A stretch of 64,000 nucleotides of DNA from Paracoccus sp. (in: a-proteobacteria) (GTDB taxonomy: Bacteria > Pseudomonadota > Alphaproteobacteria > Rhodobacterales > Rhodobacteraceae). Below the pieces are notes generated by a model. The model saw only the letters and a list, made by a program, of their open reading frames with translations, was not told the origin of the DNA and ran no database searches. This document shows positions 1-8,865 of the stretch, in pieces. The DNA lies in NCBI RefSeq assembly GCF_030538755.1, contig NZ_JAUNTJ010000002.1, positions 156,603 to 220,602 on the forward strand, given 5' to 3'. The first letter of the stretch is position 1. The number at the start of each line of letters is the position of its first letter. The position numbers were made by a program, and so were the translations under genes.

Positions 1-66
1 AGAGCAATTATGTCGGTCCTTGCCAGCTATCAAGCCCGCCCGCACCCCTTGCAGACAGGTGACGAT

Positions 67-1047
67 ATGAACCAGACGACCCGCCATCAGCACGATCATC
101 ATCACGGCCACGATCACGCCCATGACCACGATCACGATCACGACCATGACCATGACCACGCCGGGCACAGCCACGCGCCCGAGGTGACGGCGGCGAATGA
201 GCGGCGCATCGCCATGGTCTTTGCGCTGACTGTCGGTTATGCGCTGGTGCAGGCGGTGGGGGGCTGGCTGTCGGGCTCGCTGGCGCTGATTGCCGATTCC
301 GGGCATATGGTGTCGGATGCGGCGGCGCTGTTGCTGGCGCTGATCGCCTATCGCGTGGCACGGCGGGCGGCGACGCCTCGGGTCAGCTATGGTTTTCACC
401 GGGTGCGGGTGCTGGCGGCGCTGGCCAACGGGGCCACGTTGCTGTTGCTGGTGGCATGGATCGTATTCGAGGCGGTGGCCCGCTTTCGCCAGCCGGTCGA
501 GGTGCTGGCCGGGTCGATGCTGATCGTCGCCTGTATCGGGCTGGCGGTGAATGTCGCGGGCTTTGCGATCCTGCGCGCGGGCGACAGCGGCGACGGCAAT
601 CTGCGCGGGGCGATGCTGCATGTGCTGGGTGATCTGCTGGGGTCGGTGGGGGCCATCGCGGCGGCGGGGGGCATCATGCTGACCGGCTGGACGGTGCTGG
701 ACCCGATCCTGTCGGTGCTGGTGGCGCTGTTGGTGGTGCGCTCGGCATGGGGGCTGGTGCGGAGCTCGGTGTTCACGCTGATTCAGGGCACGCCCGCGCA
801 TATCGACCCGGATGCGGTGCTGGCCGATCTGGCCAGCCTGCCTGGCGTGGCCGAGGCGCGGCATTTTCACGCATGGGCGCTGGCCGACAGCCGTGCGGTG
901 GCAACGGTCCATGTCAGCCCTGCCCCCGGCACCGATCCGCTTGGCCTGCCGCCGCTGGTCGCCGCCCGGCTGGCCGAACACCACGGCGTCGCCCATGCCA
1001 CGGTCGAGGTGAACCCTGTGGAGGCCATCCGTTCTGTGGAAGCCTAG
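67..1047 (+). CDS. CDF-family cation (zinc-type) efflux transporter with His/Asp-rich N-terminus
   Basis: Inner-membrane metal/proton antiporter of the cation diffusion facilitator family, 326 residues, expected to export Zn2+ or a similar divalent ion. Residues 6-35 are almost only His and Asp with some Gly and Ala, a metal-binding lead as in ZitB/CzcD-like members. Six membrane segments follow (about residues 45-235), with the family metal-site pattern HxxxD in TM2 (GHMVSD) and a second HxxxD in TM5 (HVLGD). The C-terminal 80 residues form the cytoplasmic ferredoxin-like domain. The ATG at 67 is preferred because the family homology starts there; an in-frame ATG at 10 adds 19 unconvincing residues. 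Metal specificity cannot be read from the sequence. Confidence 0.93.
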   Translation: MNQTTRHQHDHHHGHDHAHDHDHDHDHDHDHAGHSHAPEVTAANERRIAMVFALTVGYALVQAVGGWLSGSLALIADSGHMVSDAAALLLALIAYRVARRAATPRVSYGFHRVRVLAALANGATLLLLVAWIVFEAVARFRQPVEVLAGSMLIVACIGLAVNVAGFAILRAGDSGDGNLRGAMLHVLGDLLGSVGAIAAAGGIMLTGWTVLDPILSVLVALLVVRSAWGLVRSSVFTLIQGTPAHIDPDAVLADLASLPGVAEARHFHAWALADSRAVATVHVSPAPGTDPLGLPPLVAARLAEHHGVAHATVEVNPVEAIRSVEA

Positions 1048-1088
1048 TTATGCGCATATCGCATATCTGAATGTCGTTAGCTGCCCGC

Positions 1089-1104
1089 ATAAGGCATAGC
1101 TTAT
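1089..1104. promoter_or_regulatory. Small palindrome upstream of the CoA-transferase gene
   Basis: ATAAG-gcatag-CTTAT, a 5+5 inverted repeat with a 6-base spacer, lies about 80 bases before the start at 1184 in an otherwise featureless 136-base intergenic region. The form resembles a LysR-type or other dimeric regulator site, but no regulator gene is adjacent and the repeat is short enough to be chance. Confidence 0.25.
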
Positions 1105-1183
1105 TGGCGGCAGCGCGCGGATGGCGTAGACTCTGCGCCAGCCCGGCGACCCCGCCGCGCCCATCCGCCAGCAAGAGGCCGCC

Positions 1184-2683
1184 ATGACCCCGCCCGACCT
1201 GTCCCGCATCCGTAACATCCCCCTGCGCGACCGGATCGTTTCCGCCGATCAGGCGGCGGCGATGATCCGTGACGGGATGGTGGTCGGCATGTCCGGCTTT
1301 ACCCGCGCGGGCGAGGCCAAGGCGGTGCCGATGGCGCTGGCCGAACGGGCGCGGCAGAACCCGTTGCAGATCACGCTGATGACCGGCGCCAGCCTTGGCA
1401 ACGATCTGGACAAGACGCTGGCCGAAGCCCGCGTCACCGCCCGCCGCATCCCGTTTCAGTCCGACCCGGCGCTGCGCCGGGCGATCAACGCCGGCGAGGT
1501 GATGTTCATCGACCAGCACCTGTCGGAAACCGTCGAAATGCTGCGCACCCGGCAATTGCCGCCGGTGGATATTGCCGTGGTCGAGGCGGTGGCGATCACC
1601 GAAAGCGGCGGCATCGTGCCCACCACATCGGTCGGCAACTCGGCCAGCTTTGCGATTCTGGCGGATCAGGTGATCGTGGAAATCAACCTCAGCCAGCCCG
1701 AGGCGCTGGAGGGGCTGCACGACATCTATATCCCCACCTGGCGCCCGAACCGGATGCCGATTCCGGTGGTCGCCCCCGAAAGCCGGATCGGCCTGCCGTT
1801 CATCCCCGTGCCGCCCGAAAGGATCGCCGGTATCGTTCTGACGCAAAAGCAGGACAGTTCCGCGACCATTCTGGACCCCGATGATGAGACCCGCGCCATC
1901 GCCCGGCATCTGTCGGATTTTCTGCTGAACGAGGTGGCGCAGGGGCGGATGACGAACCGGCTGCAACCGCTTCAGGCCGGGATCGGGACCATCGCCAACG
2001 CGGTGCTGCATGGTTTTATCGACACGCCCTTCCACGATCTGAAGCTGTATTCCGAGGTCTTGCAGGATTCGACCTTTGATCTGTTCGACGCGGGCAAGCT
2101 GGATTTCGCCTCGGGGTCGTCGATCACGCTGTCGGCGGCGCGCTATCACGATTTTCTGGCGCGGCTGCCGGATTACAAATCCCGGCTGATCCTGCGCCCG
2201 CAGGAAATCTCTAACCACCCCGAGGTGGTGCGCCGTCTGGGCCTGATCGCCATCAACACCGCGCTGGAATTTGACATCTATGGCAACGTCAACTCGACCC
2301 ATGTGCGCGGCAGCCAGATGATGAACGGCATCGGCGGATCGGGCGATTTCGCGCGCAATGCCTTTTTGTCGGTGTTCGTGACCAAATCCATCGCCAAGGC
2401 CGGGGCGATTTCCTCGGTCGTGCCGATGGTGTCGCATGTCGATCATACCGAACATGACGTGGATATTCTGGTGACGGAACAGGGGCTGGCGGATCTGCGC
2501 GGGCTGGCCCCGCGCGAACGGGCGCGGCGGGTGATCGACAACTGCGCCCACCCCGACTGGCGCGACGATCTGAGCGATTATGTCGACCGCGCCAATGCCC
2601 GTGGCGGCCACACCCCGCATTTGCTGGACGAGGCCTTTACATGGCATGAAAACCTGCGCCTGACCGGGCGGATGCGCGCCTAA
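1184..2683 (+). CDS. Acetyl-CoA hydrolase / succinyl-CoA:acetate CoA-transferase family protein
   Basis: Cytoplasmic 499-residue enzyme of the acetyl-CoA hydrolase/transferase family (Cat1/AarC type), moving CoA between succinyl-CoA and acetate or related acids, or hydrolysing acetyl-CoA. The N-terminal half carries the first CoA-transferase fold (VGMSGFTRAGEAKAVP near residue 35). The SEVLQDS segment near residue 290 is where the family's catalytic glutamate is expected. The C-terminal half has the conserved NGIGGSGDFARNAFLS stretch (about 385-400) and the closing VTEQGLADLRGLAPRERA. Length fits the family. The gene stands alone; which acyl group it uses cannot be decided. Confidence 0.93.
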   Translation: MTPPDLSRIRNIPLRDRIVSADQAAAMIRDGMVVGMSGFTRAGEAKAVPMALAERARQNPLQITLMTGASLGNDLDKTLAEARVTARRIPFQSDPALRRAINAGEVMFIDQHLSETVEMLRTRQLPPVDIAVVEAVAITESGGIVPTTSVGNSASFAILADQVIVEINLSQPEALEGLHDIYIPTWRPNRMPIPVVAPESRIGLPFIPVPPERIAGIVLTQKQDSSATILDPDDETRAIARHLSDFLLNEVAQGRMTNRLQPLQAGIGTIANAVLHGFIDTPFHDLKLYSEVLQDSTFDLFDAGKLDFASGSSITLSAARYHDFLARLPDYKSRLILRPQEISNHPEVVRRLGLIAINTALEFDIYGNVNSTHVRGSQMMNGIGGSGDFARNAFLSVFVTKSIAKAGAISSVVPMVSHVDHTEHDVDILVTEQGLADLRGLAPRERARRVIDNCAHPDWRDDLSDYVDRANARGGHTPHLLDEAFTWHENLRLTGRMRA

Positions 2684-2743
2684 GGCCCACGCTTGCCGAT
2701 CCGGCCCGTTGCGCTATGACTGGCGGGCCAGAGGGAGGCGACC

Positions 2744-5371
2744 ATGCCCGAGCCAGCCGATGAACACCCCCCCGCCACCGGCTGGATGGCGCGCCTGCGC
2801 TATGCCGCGCCATGGGTGGTGGCGGGCGTGCTGTTCCTGCTGGGGCTGTTCGCGCTGCAACGGTTGCTGGCGCCGGTGGATCTGGATCAGATCACCGCGC
2901 AGATCGCGACGACGCCGTGGCATATCACCGGGCTGGCGCTGCTGACCACGCTGGCGGGCTATCTGTGCCTGGCCGGATATGACTGGTCGGCGCTGCGCTA
3001 TATCGGCAAACCGCTGCCTTTGCCGGTGGTGATGACGGGTGGGCTGATGGCCTATGCTTTCGGCAATACCATCGGGCTGACGGCGATTTCGGGTGGTGCG
3101 GTGCGCTGGCGGGTTTATGCCGGGCTGGGGCTGGGCGGCTATGACATCGCCGCGATTTCCACCTTTGCCGCCGTGTCCTATGGCGTGGCGGCCACGCTGG
3201 TCGGGCTGGCGGCGCTGGCGCTGCATCCGATGGCGCTGGCGATGCTGCTGCCGCTGCCGCCCGCCTCGATCCGGCTGCTGGCGCTGGCGGCGATTGCGGC
3301 GATGGTGGTGCCGCTGGTCTGGGCCTCGGCCACCGGGCGGGCGCTGCGCATCCGGCGGCTGGCGCTGCGCGCGCCGTCGCTGCCGGTGCTGGCGGGGCAG
3401 GTGGCGATCAGCATCGGCGACATGTGCTTTTCGGCGCTGACGCTGTATCTGTTCCTGCCGGTGACGGATTACGGCTTTTTCACCTTTCTGGCGGTGTTTT
3501 CCGCCGCCACGATGGCGGGGATCATCAGCCACGTTCCCGGCGGCATCGGTGTGTTCGAAACCATCATCATCGCCGCCATGCCCGCGGGCACGCCCGTGGG
3601 GCCGGTGGCGGCGGCGCTGTTGCTGTATCGGCTGGTTTACTATCTGGTGCCCTTTGCCCTGGCCCTGATCCTGCTGTCAGGATACGAGGCATGGCGCGCC
3701 ATGGGCCGGGGGGCCGCCGACAACCGGCTGGGCCGGTTGCTGGCCACGATCGAGCCGGCGCTGCGCGCGGTGTCGCCTCTGGCACCGCTGGTGCTGGGGG
3801 CGATGATCTTTGGTTCCGGCCTGTGGATGAGCATCGCCGCCGTCCTGCCCCCGATGACCGAAGCCGCCGAGGCCGCCGAAACCCTGTTCCCGCTGGCCTT
3901 TGTCGAAGGCTCGGCGCTGTTGTCCAGCGCGCTGGGGGCGGCGCTGATCGTGCTGTCGCTGGCGGTGGTGCGCCGCTCGCTGGGGGCGTTCTGGCTGGCG
4001 GTGGCGGCGATGGCGGCGGGGGCTGTGGTGGCGCTGATACACGCCGACCGGCAGCAGATGATGGCGTTGGTGCTGGGCATCGTGATCCTGCTGCCCTTCC
4101 GCCGGGCGTTTCGCCGCCGCGCCATCCTGACCCATGCCGCGCTGACGCCGGGCTGGGTGGCGATGCTGTTGGCGGCGGGGGCGGGGTTCGGCTTTGCGCT
4201 GTTCTTTGCGCATAAGGGCACGGTTTACGCCAACGAATTGTGGTGGCAATTCGCCGTGGACGACCGCGCCCCGCGCGCACTGCGGGCGGGGCTGCTGGCC
4301 AGCCTGATGCTGGGCGTGGCCGGTCTGGCGATGCTGCTGCGCGCGCCGCGTATCCGCCCCGAGCCGCCCGCGCCGCAGGATCTGGCCGATGCCGCCGCCA
4401 TCGTCGCGGATTGGGGCACCCCGGAATCGGCATTGGCGCTGAGCGGGGATAAATCGCTGATGTTTTCCGATGACCGCCGCGCCTTTGTGATGTTTGCCGC
4501 CTCGGGCCGGTCGTGGTTGTCATATGGCGGTCCCGTCGGCCCGCATGACGCGGCCGAGGAAGTCGCCTTCAGCTTTGCCGATGCGGCGCGCCGGGCCGGG
4601 GCCTCGCCCGTGTTCTACGAGGCCGGCCCGCAGGCGGTGCCGCAGATGCTGGAACTGGGGATGACGCTGCACAAGATGGGCGAGGAAGCCGTGGTCAGCC
4701 TGCCCGATTTCCGGCTGGAGCAACCGTCGCGCCAAAAGCTGCGGGCGATCCATGCGCGGGCCGGGCACGAGGGGATGGCGCTGGACCTGATGCCCCCGCC
4801 GCATGATCCGGCGCTGATCGCAGAGCTGCGCGCGGTATCCGACGACTGGCTGGCGGCGCGCGGGGCGCGGGAAAAGGGCTTTTCGGTCGGGCGGTTCGAT
4901 GCCGCATGGCTGAACCGCTGGCCCGTGGCAGTTGTGCGGCATCAGGGGCGGATCGTCGCCTTTGCCAATATCCTGACCAGCGCGGGCGGCACGCGGGCGG
5001 GCATCGACCTGATGCGGCAATCCGCCGCCGCCCCGCCCGACACGATAGAGTTTCTGTTCACCGCCCTGATGCTGCGCCTGCGCGATCAGGGGTGCGCCGA
5101 ATTTTCGCTGGGCATGGCACCGCTGCCGGGGCTGATGCCGGAACGGACCGGGCGGCTGTGGGACAGGTTCGGCGCGGTCATCTATCGCCACGGCGGCAGC
5201 TTTTACACCTTTGCCGGGCTGCGGGCGTTCAAGGAAAACTTCGCCCCCGACTGGCGCCCGCATTATCTGGCCGCGCCCGGCGCGCTGCCGCCGCTGGTCG
5301 CGCTGGCCGATGCTGCGCGGCTGATTTCGGGCAAGGCTCAGCCCAAAAGCAGCGCGAAACCGACCGCATAG
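2744..5371 (+). CDS. mprF: Bifunctional lysylphosphatidylglycerol flippase/synthetase MprF
   Basis: Integral inner-membrane protein of 875 residues. In characterised MprF proteins the C-terminal domain transfers lysine (or alanine) from aminoacyl-tRNA to phosphatidylglycerol and the N-terminal domain flips the product outward, lowering surface charge and cationic-peptide sensitivity. About 14 hydrophobic segments fill residues 20-540; the flippase part shows the conserved HVPGGIGVFE. The soluble part (about 560-860) is the DUF2156/LPG-synthase C domain with the SYGGPVG and FSLGMAPLPGL motifs. The start has the SD-like GGGAGGCGACC just before it. The last 34 bases overlap a small ORF on the opposite strand. 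Lysine versus alanine transfer is not resolvable. Confidence 0.93.
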   Translation: MPEPADEHPPATGWMARLRYAAPWVVAGVLFLLGLFALQRLLAPVDLDQITAQIATTPWHITGLALLTTLAGYLCLAGYDWSALRYIGKPLPLPVVMTGGLMAYAFGNTIGLTAISGGAVRWRVYAGLGLGGYDIAAISTFAAVSYGVAATLVGLAALALHPMALAMLLPLPPASIRLLALAAIAAMVVPLVWASATGRALRIRRLALRAPSLPVLAGQVAISIGDMCFSALTLYLFLPVTDYGFFTFLAVFSAATMAGIISHVPGGIGVFETIIIAAMPAGTPVGPVAAALLLYRLVYYLVPFALALILLSGYEAWRAMGRGAADNRLGRLLATIEPALRAVSPLAPLVLGAMIFGSGLWMSIAAVLPPMTEAAEAAETLFPLAFVEGSALLSSALGAALIVLSLAVVRRSLGAFWLAVAAMAAGAVVALIHADRQQMMALVLGIVILLPFRRAFRRRAILTHAALTPGWVAMLLAAGAGFGFALFFAHKGTVYANELWWQFAVDDRAPRALRAGLLASLMLGVAGLAMLLRAPRIRPEPPAPQDLADAAAIVADWGTPESALALSGDKSLMFSDDRRAFVMFAASGRSWLSYGGPVGPHDAAEEVAFSFADAARRAGASPVFYEAGPQAVPQMLELGMTLHKMGEEAVVSLPDFRLEQPSRQKLRAIHARAGHEGMALDLMPPPHDPALIAELRAVSDDWLAARGAREKGFSVGRFDAAWLNRWPVAVVRHQGRIVAFANILTSAGGTRAGIDLMRQSAAAPPDTIEFLFTALMLRLRDQGCAEFSLGMAPLPGLMPERTGRLWDRFGAVIYRHGGSFYTFAGLRAFKENFAPDWRPHYLAAPGALPPLVALADAARLISGKAQPKSSAKPTA

Positions 5372-5427
5372 GCAATCGCCAGCACGATCAGCGCGGCGGC
5401 CAGAGAACGGGCAAGCAATGGGCGCAT
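5338..5427 (-). CDS. 29-residue single-span membrane peptide, downstream of the ferric-reductase-like gene
   Basis: Short ORF reading MRPLLARSLAAALIVLAIAY and ending AVGFALLLG. It has a positively charged N-terminus followed by about 20 hydrophobic residues, so one membrane span with N-in topology is expected. Its ATG follows the stop of the upstream oxidoreductase by two bases (TGACCATG), an arrangement typical of translational coupling, and it overlaps the tail of mprF antisense. Function unknown; an accessory peptide for the flavohaem membrane enzyme is an inference from position only. Confidence 0.5.
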   Translation of the reverse strand: MRPLLARSLAAALIVLAIAYAVGFALLLG

Positions 5428-5429
5428 GG

Positions 5430-6833
5430 TCACACCATCTCAAAGATTTCACTGTCGATCTGCGACAGGGGCACGCCCAGCTTTTGCAGATCGGCCTTGA
5501 CCGCCTCTAGCATGGGCGGCGGTCCGCACAGCATATGCGGCCATTCGCGCGACGGCTGGGGCAGAACACGCGACAGCATGTCGCCGTCGATCCGCCCGGT
5601 TTCCACGATGAACCCGGCGGGCGGCCAGTCATCATCAGGCGGGTCCTGGATGACATGGATCACGGTCAGGCGGATCTGTTCTGCCATCCGGGCCAGTTCG
5701 TCGCGAAAGGCCACGTCATCCCAACTGTCATTGGCATACAGAACGAAAACGGGCCGGGGATCGCGGCGTTCCTGCATCGCGTGCAGGTTGGCGATGACCG
5801 GGGTGATCCCCACCCCGCCCGCGATCATGACAAAGCCCCCGGCCCCGGATTCGCGGTCGATCGAGAACTGGCCATATGGCCCGTCGATATAGGCGATGGT
5901 GCCCGGTTCGGTTTGTGACAGACGCTGGCTGTCATCGCCAAGGGGTTTGATCGAAAAGGAAATCTCTGGCCCCTTGTCGGGGGCGGTGGAAATCGTGAAC
6001 GGGTGTTCGCGCAGGCTGAAGGGCGAAGTGCCGACCGTCAGCCACGCGAATTGCCCCGGACGCCAGCCCGACAGCGCCCGCCCCTCGGGGCGCAGGGTCA
6101 GGGTGCGGATGCCGTCGCCCTCGTCGCTGTTGTCGGTGACGCGCCACGGGTTGCGCCATTGCCACCACGGGCGCAGCAGGCGGGTATAGACCATCAGCCC
6201 CAGCCACATCAGCGTGACGGCCAGCCACAGGGCGCGGGTGCTGTCGGCCCCGGTGAAATGCCCCGCACCCAGCACATGCCAGATTGCCCCGGCAAATCCG
6301 GTCAGCGCCAGCCCGACATGCAGCCTGCGCCAGTTCAGATAGCCAAGGCCGACCCGCTGGCGCAGCTCGGAACTGAGGATCAGCGTGACGAAGCACAACA
6401 GCGCCACCCGCCCGGCGGTCATATAGGCCGGCGCGACCAGCGGGTTCAGCACCCCCAGATCGTCTTGATGCCAGATATAGAGGATGCCGAAATGCCCCAG
6501 CATCAGCGCCACCGCGCCCCAACTGACAAAGCGGTGGAACATGAACACCACATCCGCGCCAAAGGGATGCAGCAGCGGTTTCAGCCGCCCGGTCAGCGCG
6601 AATTGCAGCCCGGCCAGCGCAAGGGCCGAAAACCCCAGCCCCAGCGCGACATCGCGTGAAAACACCGTCGCCGCAGGCGGATCGCCCAGCAGGATAACGG
6701 CAAAGGGCAGCGCCAGCACAAGCGCCGCAGCCGCCAGCCAGAACGCCCCCCACAGCCAGACAGCCCCTTGCCGGTCGGCGGGGCGCACATGCAACTGCGG
6801 GTCGGTGGCGGTCTGGGGCAGAGGGCGGCTCAT
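5430..6833 (-). CDS. Ferric-reductase-like transmembrane / FAD-NAD(P)H oxidoreductase
   Basis: Inner-membrane flavohaem enzyme of about 467 residues that passes electrons from NAD(P)H through FAD and haem across the membrane (FRE/NOX-like architecture). An N-terminal ferric-reductase-like domain of six spans carries spaced His residues (HRFVSW, GHFGILYIWH, RRLHVGLAL, IWHVLGAGH) that fit two haem ligand pairs. Then come an FAD-binding barrel (REHPFTISTAP, about residue 275) and an NAD(P) domain (IAGGVGITPVIANL and the C-terminal MLCGPPPMLEAV). The ATG at 6833 was chosen because upstream in-frame codons give a low-complexity Pro/His-rich lead beginning with TTG; no good SD precedes either. Acceptor (iron, oxygen, other) unknown. 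Confidence 0.85.
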   Translation of the reverse strand: MSRPLPQTATDPQLHVRPADRQGAVWLWGAFWLAAAALVLALPFAVILLGDPPAATVFSRDVALGLGFSALALAGLQFALTGRLKPLLHPFGADVVFMFHRFVSWGAVALMLGHFGILYIWHQDDLGVLNPLVAPAYMTAGRVALLCFVTLILSSELRQRVGLGYLNWRRLHVGLALTGFAGAIWHVLGAGHFTGADSTRALWLAVTLMWLGLMVYTRLLRPWWQWRNPWRVTDNSDEGDGIRTLTLRPEGRALSGWRPGQFAWLTVGTSPFSLREHPFTISTAPDKGPEISFSIKPLGDDSQRLSQTEPGTIAYIDGPYGQFSIDRESGAGGFVMIAGGVGITPVIANLHAMQERRDPRPVFVLYANDSWDDVAFRDELARMAEQIRLTVIHVIQDPPDDDWPPAGFIVETGRIDGDMLSRVLPQPSREWPHMLCGPPPMLEAVKADLQKLGVPLSQIDSEIFEMV

Positions 6834-6983
6834 GCCGGGGTAACGTCGCCAAAATGCCTGCGGTTCCGGGGCGGGCGCGGCGGGATGTGGATGCGGGGCG
6901 TGGTGGGTCAGTGTGCCAACGGATCTGAGAGTCAGCCCCTGCGATGATCTGGCGACCAAGCCGGCGTGCGGTGGTGGGAACCG

Positions 6984-7029
6984 ATGGCGGGCAGGGCGGT
7001 TAGGGTATGGCGGGCAGGGCGGTTAGGGT
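6984..7029. repeat. Perfect 23-bp tandem duplication in a divergent promoter region
   Basis: Two exact head-to-tail copies of a 23-base unit (6984-7006 and 7007-7029), beginning ATGGCGGGC and ending GGTTAGGGT, lie between the divergent oxidoreductase and ctaG-like genes. The duplication probably overlaps promoter or regulator-binding DNA, but no -35/-10 pair could be assigned. Confidence 0.9.
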
Positions 7030-7091
7030 AGTGCGCTCCCGATACGCGTCGCACGCCACGCGGACTGACGCCACACTGACGGAGAATGCCG

Positions 7092-7814
7092 ATGCTGACT
7101 CAGCAGATGCCCTATTGCGGCCCCGCGCCCTTGCCGGGCGATTTGTGGCGGTCGTGGAATTTCGACCCGCCCCTGCTGATCGCGCTGGCGGTCTTTGGGG
7201 TGGTGCTGGCGTGGCGGGCGCAGGGCCGGGTTGCGGCGGCGGTCGGATGGGGGGCGCTGGTGGTGGCCTTTGTCTCGCCTCTGTGCGCGCTGACGGTGGC
7301 GCTGTTTTCGGCGCGGGCGGCGCATCATCTGCTGCTGGTGACGGTGGCCGCGCCCGCCCTGGCGCTGGCCTGGCCGATGCTGCGGCAGGTCTCGGCGGCG
7401 CTGTCGCTGGTGGTGCTGTCGGCGGCGATGGTGGCATGGAACCTGCCGCGCGTTTATGATGCGGTCTGGGCGTCCGATACGGTTTACTGGGCGATGCAGG
7501 CGGCGATGCTGTTGCCCGCATGGGTGTTCTGGTCGGCGGTTCTGGCCCCCAACGGCCCGGCCGAGGATATGCTGCGCCGCGCCTTGCTGACCGGCGGGCT
7601 GGCCGGGATCATGGGGCTGATCGGCGCCGTGCTGACCTTTGCCCCCAATGCGCTGTTCTTTCAGCATATCGAGGGCGCCGCCCTGTGGGGCATGACCGCG
7701 CTGAGCGATCAGCAACTGGCCGGGCTGGTCATGTGGGTGCCGGGCTTTGTGCCGGTTGCGGTGCTGGCGGCGCTGATGCTGCGCCGGGGCTGGCGGCAGG
7801 GGTTCGCCGCATGA
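7092..7814 (+). CDS. ctaG: Cytochrome c oxidase assembly protein, Caa3-type CtaG family
   Basis: Polytopic membrane protein of 240 residues with about seven spans, of the caa3_CtaG family (distinct from Cox11), thought to help copper-site assembly of haem-copper oxidases. The conserved N-terminal YCGPAPLPGDLWRSWNFDP and later His residues (ARAAHHLLL, FFQHIEGAALWG) fit the family. The ATG at 7092 is preferred over the one at 7086: GGAG at 7081-7084 is seven bases from 7092 but only one base from 7086. Its stop overlaps the next start (ATGA). Context with oxidase subunits II and I/III downstream supports the role. Confidence 0.85.
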   Translation: MLTQQMPYCGPAPLPGDLWRSWNFDPPLLIALAVFGVVLAWRAQGRVAAAVGWGALVVAFVSPLCALTVALFSARAAHHLLLVTVAAPALALAWPMLRQVSAALSLVVLSAAMVAWNLPRVYDAVWASDTVYWAMQAAMLLPAWVFWSAVLAPNGPAEDMLRRALLTGGLAGIMGLIGAVLTFAPNALFFQHIEGAALWGMTALSDQQLAGLVMWVPGFVPVAVLAALMLRRGWRQGFAA

Positions 7815-8305
7815 TCGCCACGTTGAAGTTCCTGCACATCGCCGCGATGCTGGCGTGGTGCGCGGCGCTGGTCGCTCTGCCGGTGCTGCTGGCGGTTTAC
7901 GGCGACACATGGCGCAACCGCGCGGGCGGGCAGGCGCAGGCGCGCTATGCCGAATTCCGGCTGATTACGCATTACGGCTATATCGGCTTTGCCACACCGG
8001 CGGCGATCATCAGCATCGCGGCGGGCACGGCGCTGATCTTTGCCGCGGGGGTGTTCGACCTGTGGTTCGCGGCCAAGCTGGCGCTGGTGTCGGGCATGGT
8101 GCTGGTTCATGCGTGGATCGGGCAGATCATCCTGATTTCGGGCGAACAGCAGGGCCGCGCGCGCCTGCCGCATCCGCTGATCGCACTGGCGCTTGGGCTG
8201 CCGCTGATGGCCGGGGTGCTGTGGCTGGTGCTGGCCAAGCCGGACCTGTCGGGCCTGATCGCGTGGCTGCCCGCCTTCATGCTGACACCAAGGGGGGCAC
8301 TGTGA
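7811..8305 (+). CDS. CopD/HemJ-like four-helix membrane protein
   Basis: 164-residue membrane protein with four predicted spans and an N-terminal LKFLHIAAMLAWCAAL segment, the FLHIxxMxxW type pattern of CopD-domain and HemJ-like proteins, which carry conserved His residues. It starts within the ctaG stop codon (ATGA), so the two are translationally coupled. CopD-like proteins are linked to copper handling and HemJ-like ones to protoporphyrinogen oxidation; beside an oxidase cluster either copper or haem supply is plausible. I cannot choose between them. Confidence 0.7.
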   Translation: MIATLKFLHIAAMLAWCAALVALPVLLAVYGDTWRNRAGGQAQARYAEFRLITHYGYIGFATPAAIISIAAGTALIFAAGVFDLWFAAKLALVSGMVLVHAWIGQIILISGEQQGRARLPHPLIALALGLPLMAGVLWLVLAKPDLSGLIAWLPAFMLTPRGAL

Positions 8306-8310
8306 GCCGT

Positions 8311-8826
8311 TCAATCCGCCTGATGCGTGCCGATCTGATAATCGAACACCAGCTTGCCGCCGTGCCAGCCGGTGATGCCGGTCATCCCGGCCGCCAGCAG
8401 CGACAGCAGCCCTCCCCACGGCAGAACCGCGCCGACCGGATCATCCAGCCGGAACCCCCAGTTCAGCCCCAGCACCGACAGCAGCATCACGGCCAGAATG
8501 AAATGCGTCCAACTGGCCGAGCGGATGCGGATGCCCGGCACCAGCAACAGCTCGATCGTGCCCGCGATGCCCGCCAGCACGCCGATGGCAAAGGCCACCC
8601 CTGCGGCCCAGATGGCGACGCGCGGCCAAAAGCTGTCGCCGGTCAGCCAATACATCGCATCCGCCCCCAAGGTGCAGAAACACAGCGCAATCGGAAAGGC
8701 GACCATCATCGCATGGATCGGGTGGCCCGCGACGGCGATTCTGGATTCGGTATCGCCGAACGAGCTGCGTTCCTCGATCGGATCGGACAGGCGGCGGCGC
8801 TGGCTGAGGCTGCGTTTCGGGCGCAT
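8311..8826 (-). CDS. DUF2231-family membrane protein
   Basis: 171-residue protein with a charged N-terminal tail (about 40 residues, RPKRSLSQRRRLS) and four membrane spans. It begins its membrane part with AVAGHPIHAMMVAFPIALCF, the HPIHxxxVxFPIAL motif characteristic of DUF2231, and ends with TGWHGGKLVFDYQIG, also typical. The start at 8826 has AAAGGA eight bases upstream on the minus strand. It lies convergent to the CopD-like gene and divergent from coxB. DUF2231 proteins recur beside alternative oxidase genes; their biochemical role is not known to me. Confidence 0.8.
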   Translation of the reverse strand: MRPKRSLSQRRRLSDPIEERSSFGDTESRIAVAGHPIHAMMVAFPIALCFCTLGADAMYWLTGDSFWPRVAIWAAGVAFAIGVLAGIAGTIELLLVPGIRIRSASWTHFILAVMLLSVLGLNWGFRLDDPVGAVLPWGGLLSLLAAGMTGITGWHGGKLVFDYQIGTHQAD

Positions 8827-8865
8827 GGGCGATCCTTTCTGACGACATGTTCCAAGACAAAGGCC

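Noticed and set aside
67-180. Short-period repeat of CATGAC/CACGAT-like units near the window start
   Set aside because: It is the His/Asp codon repeat of the CDF metal-binding tail, not an independent satellite or CRISPR.
1048-1088. Imperfect GCGCATATCGCATATC repeat after the CDF gene as a metal-regulator operator
   Set aside because: It lies downstream of the metal transporter, not at its promoter, and no ArsR/MerR gene is nearby.
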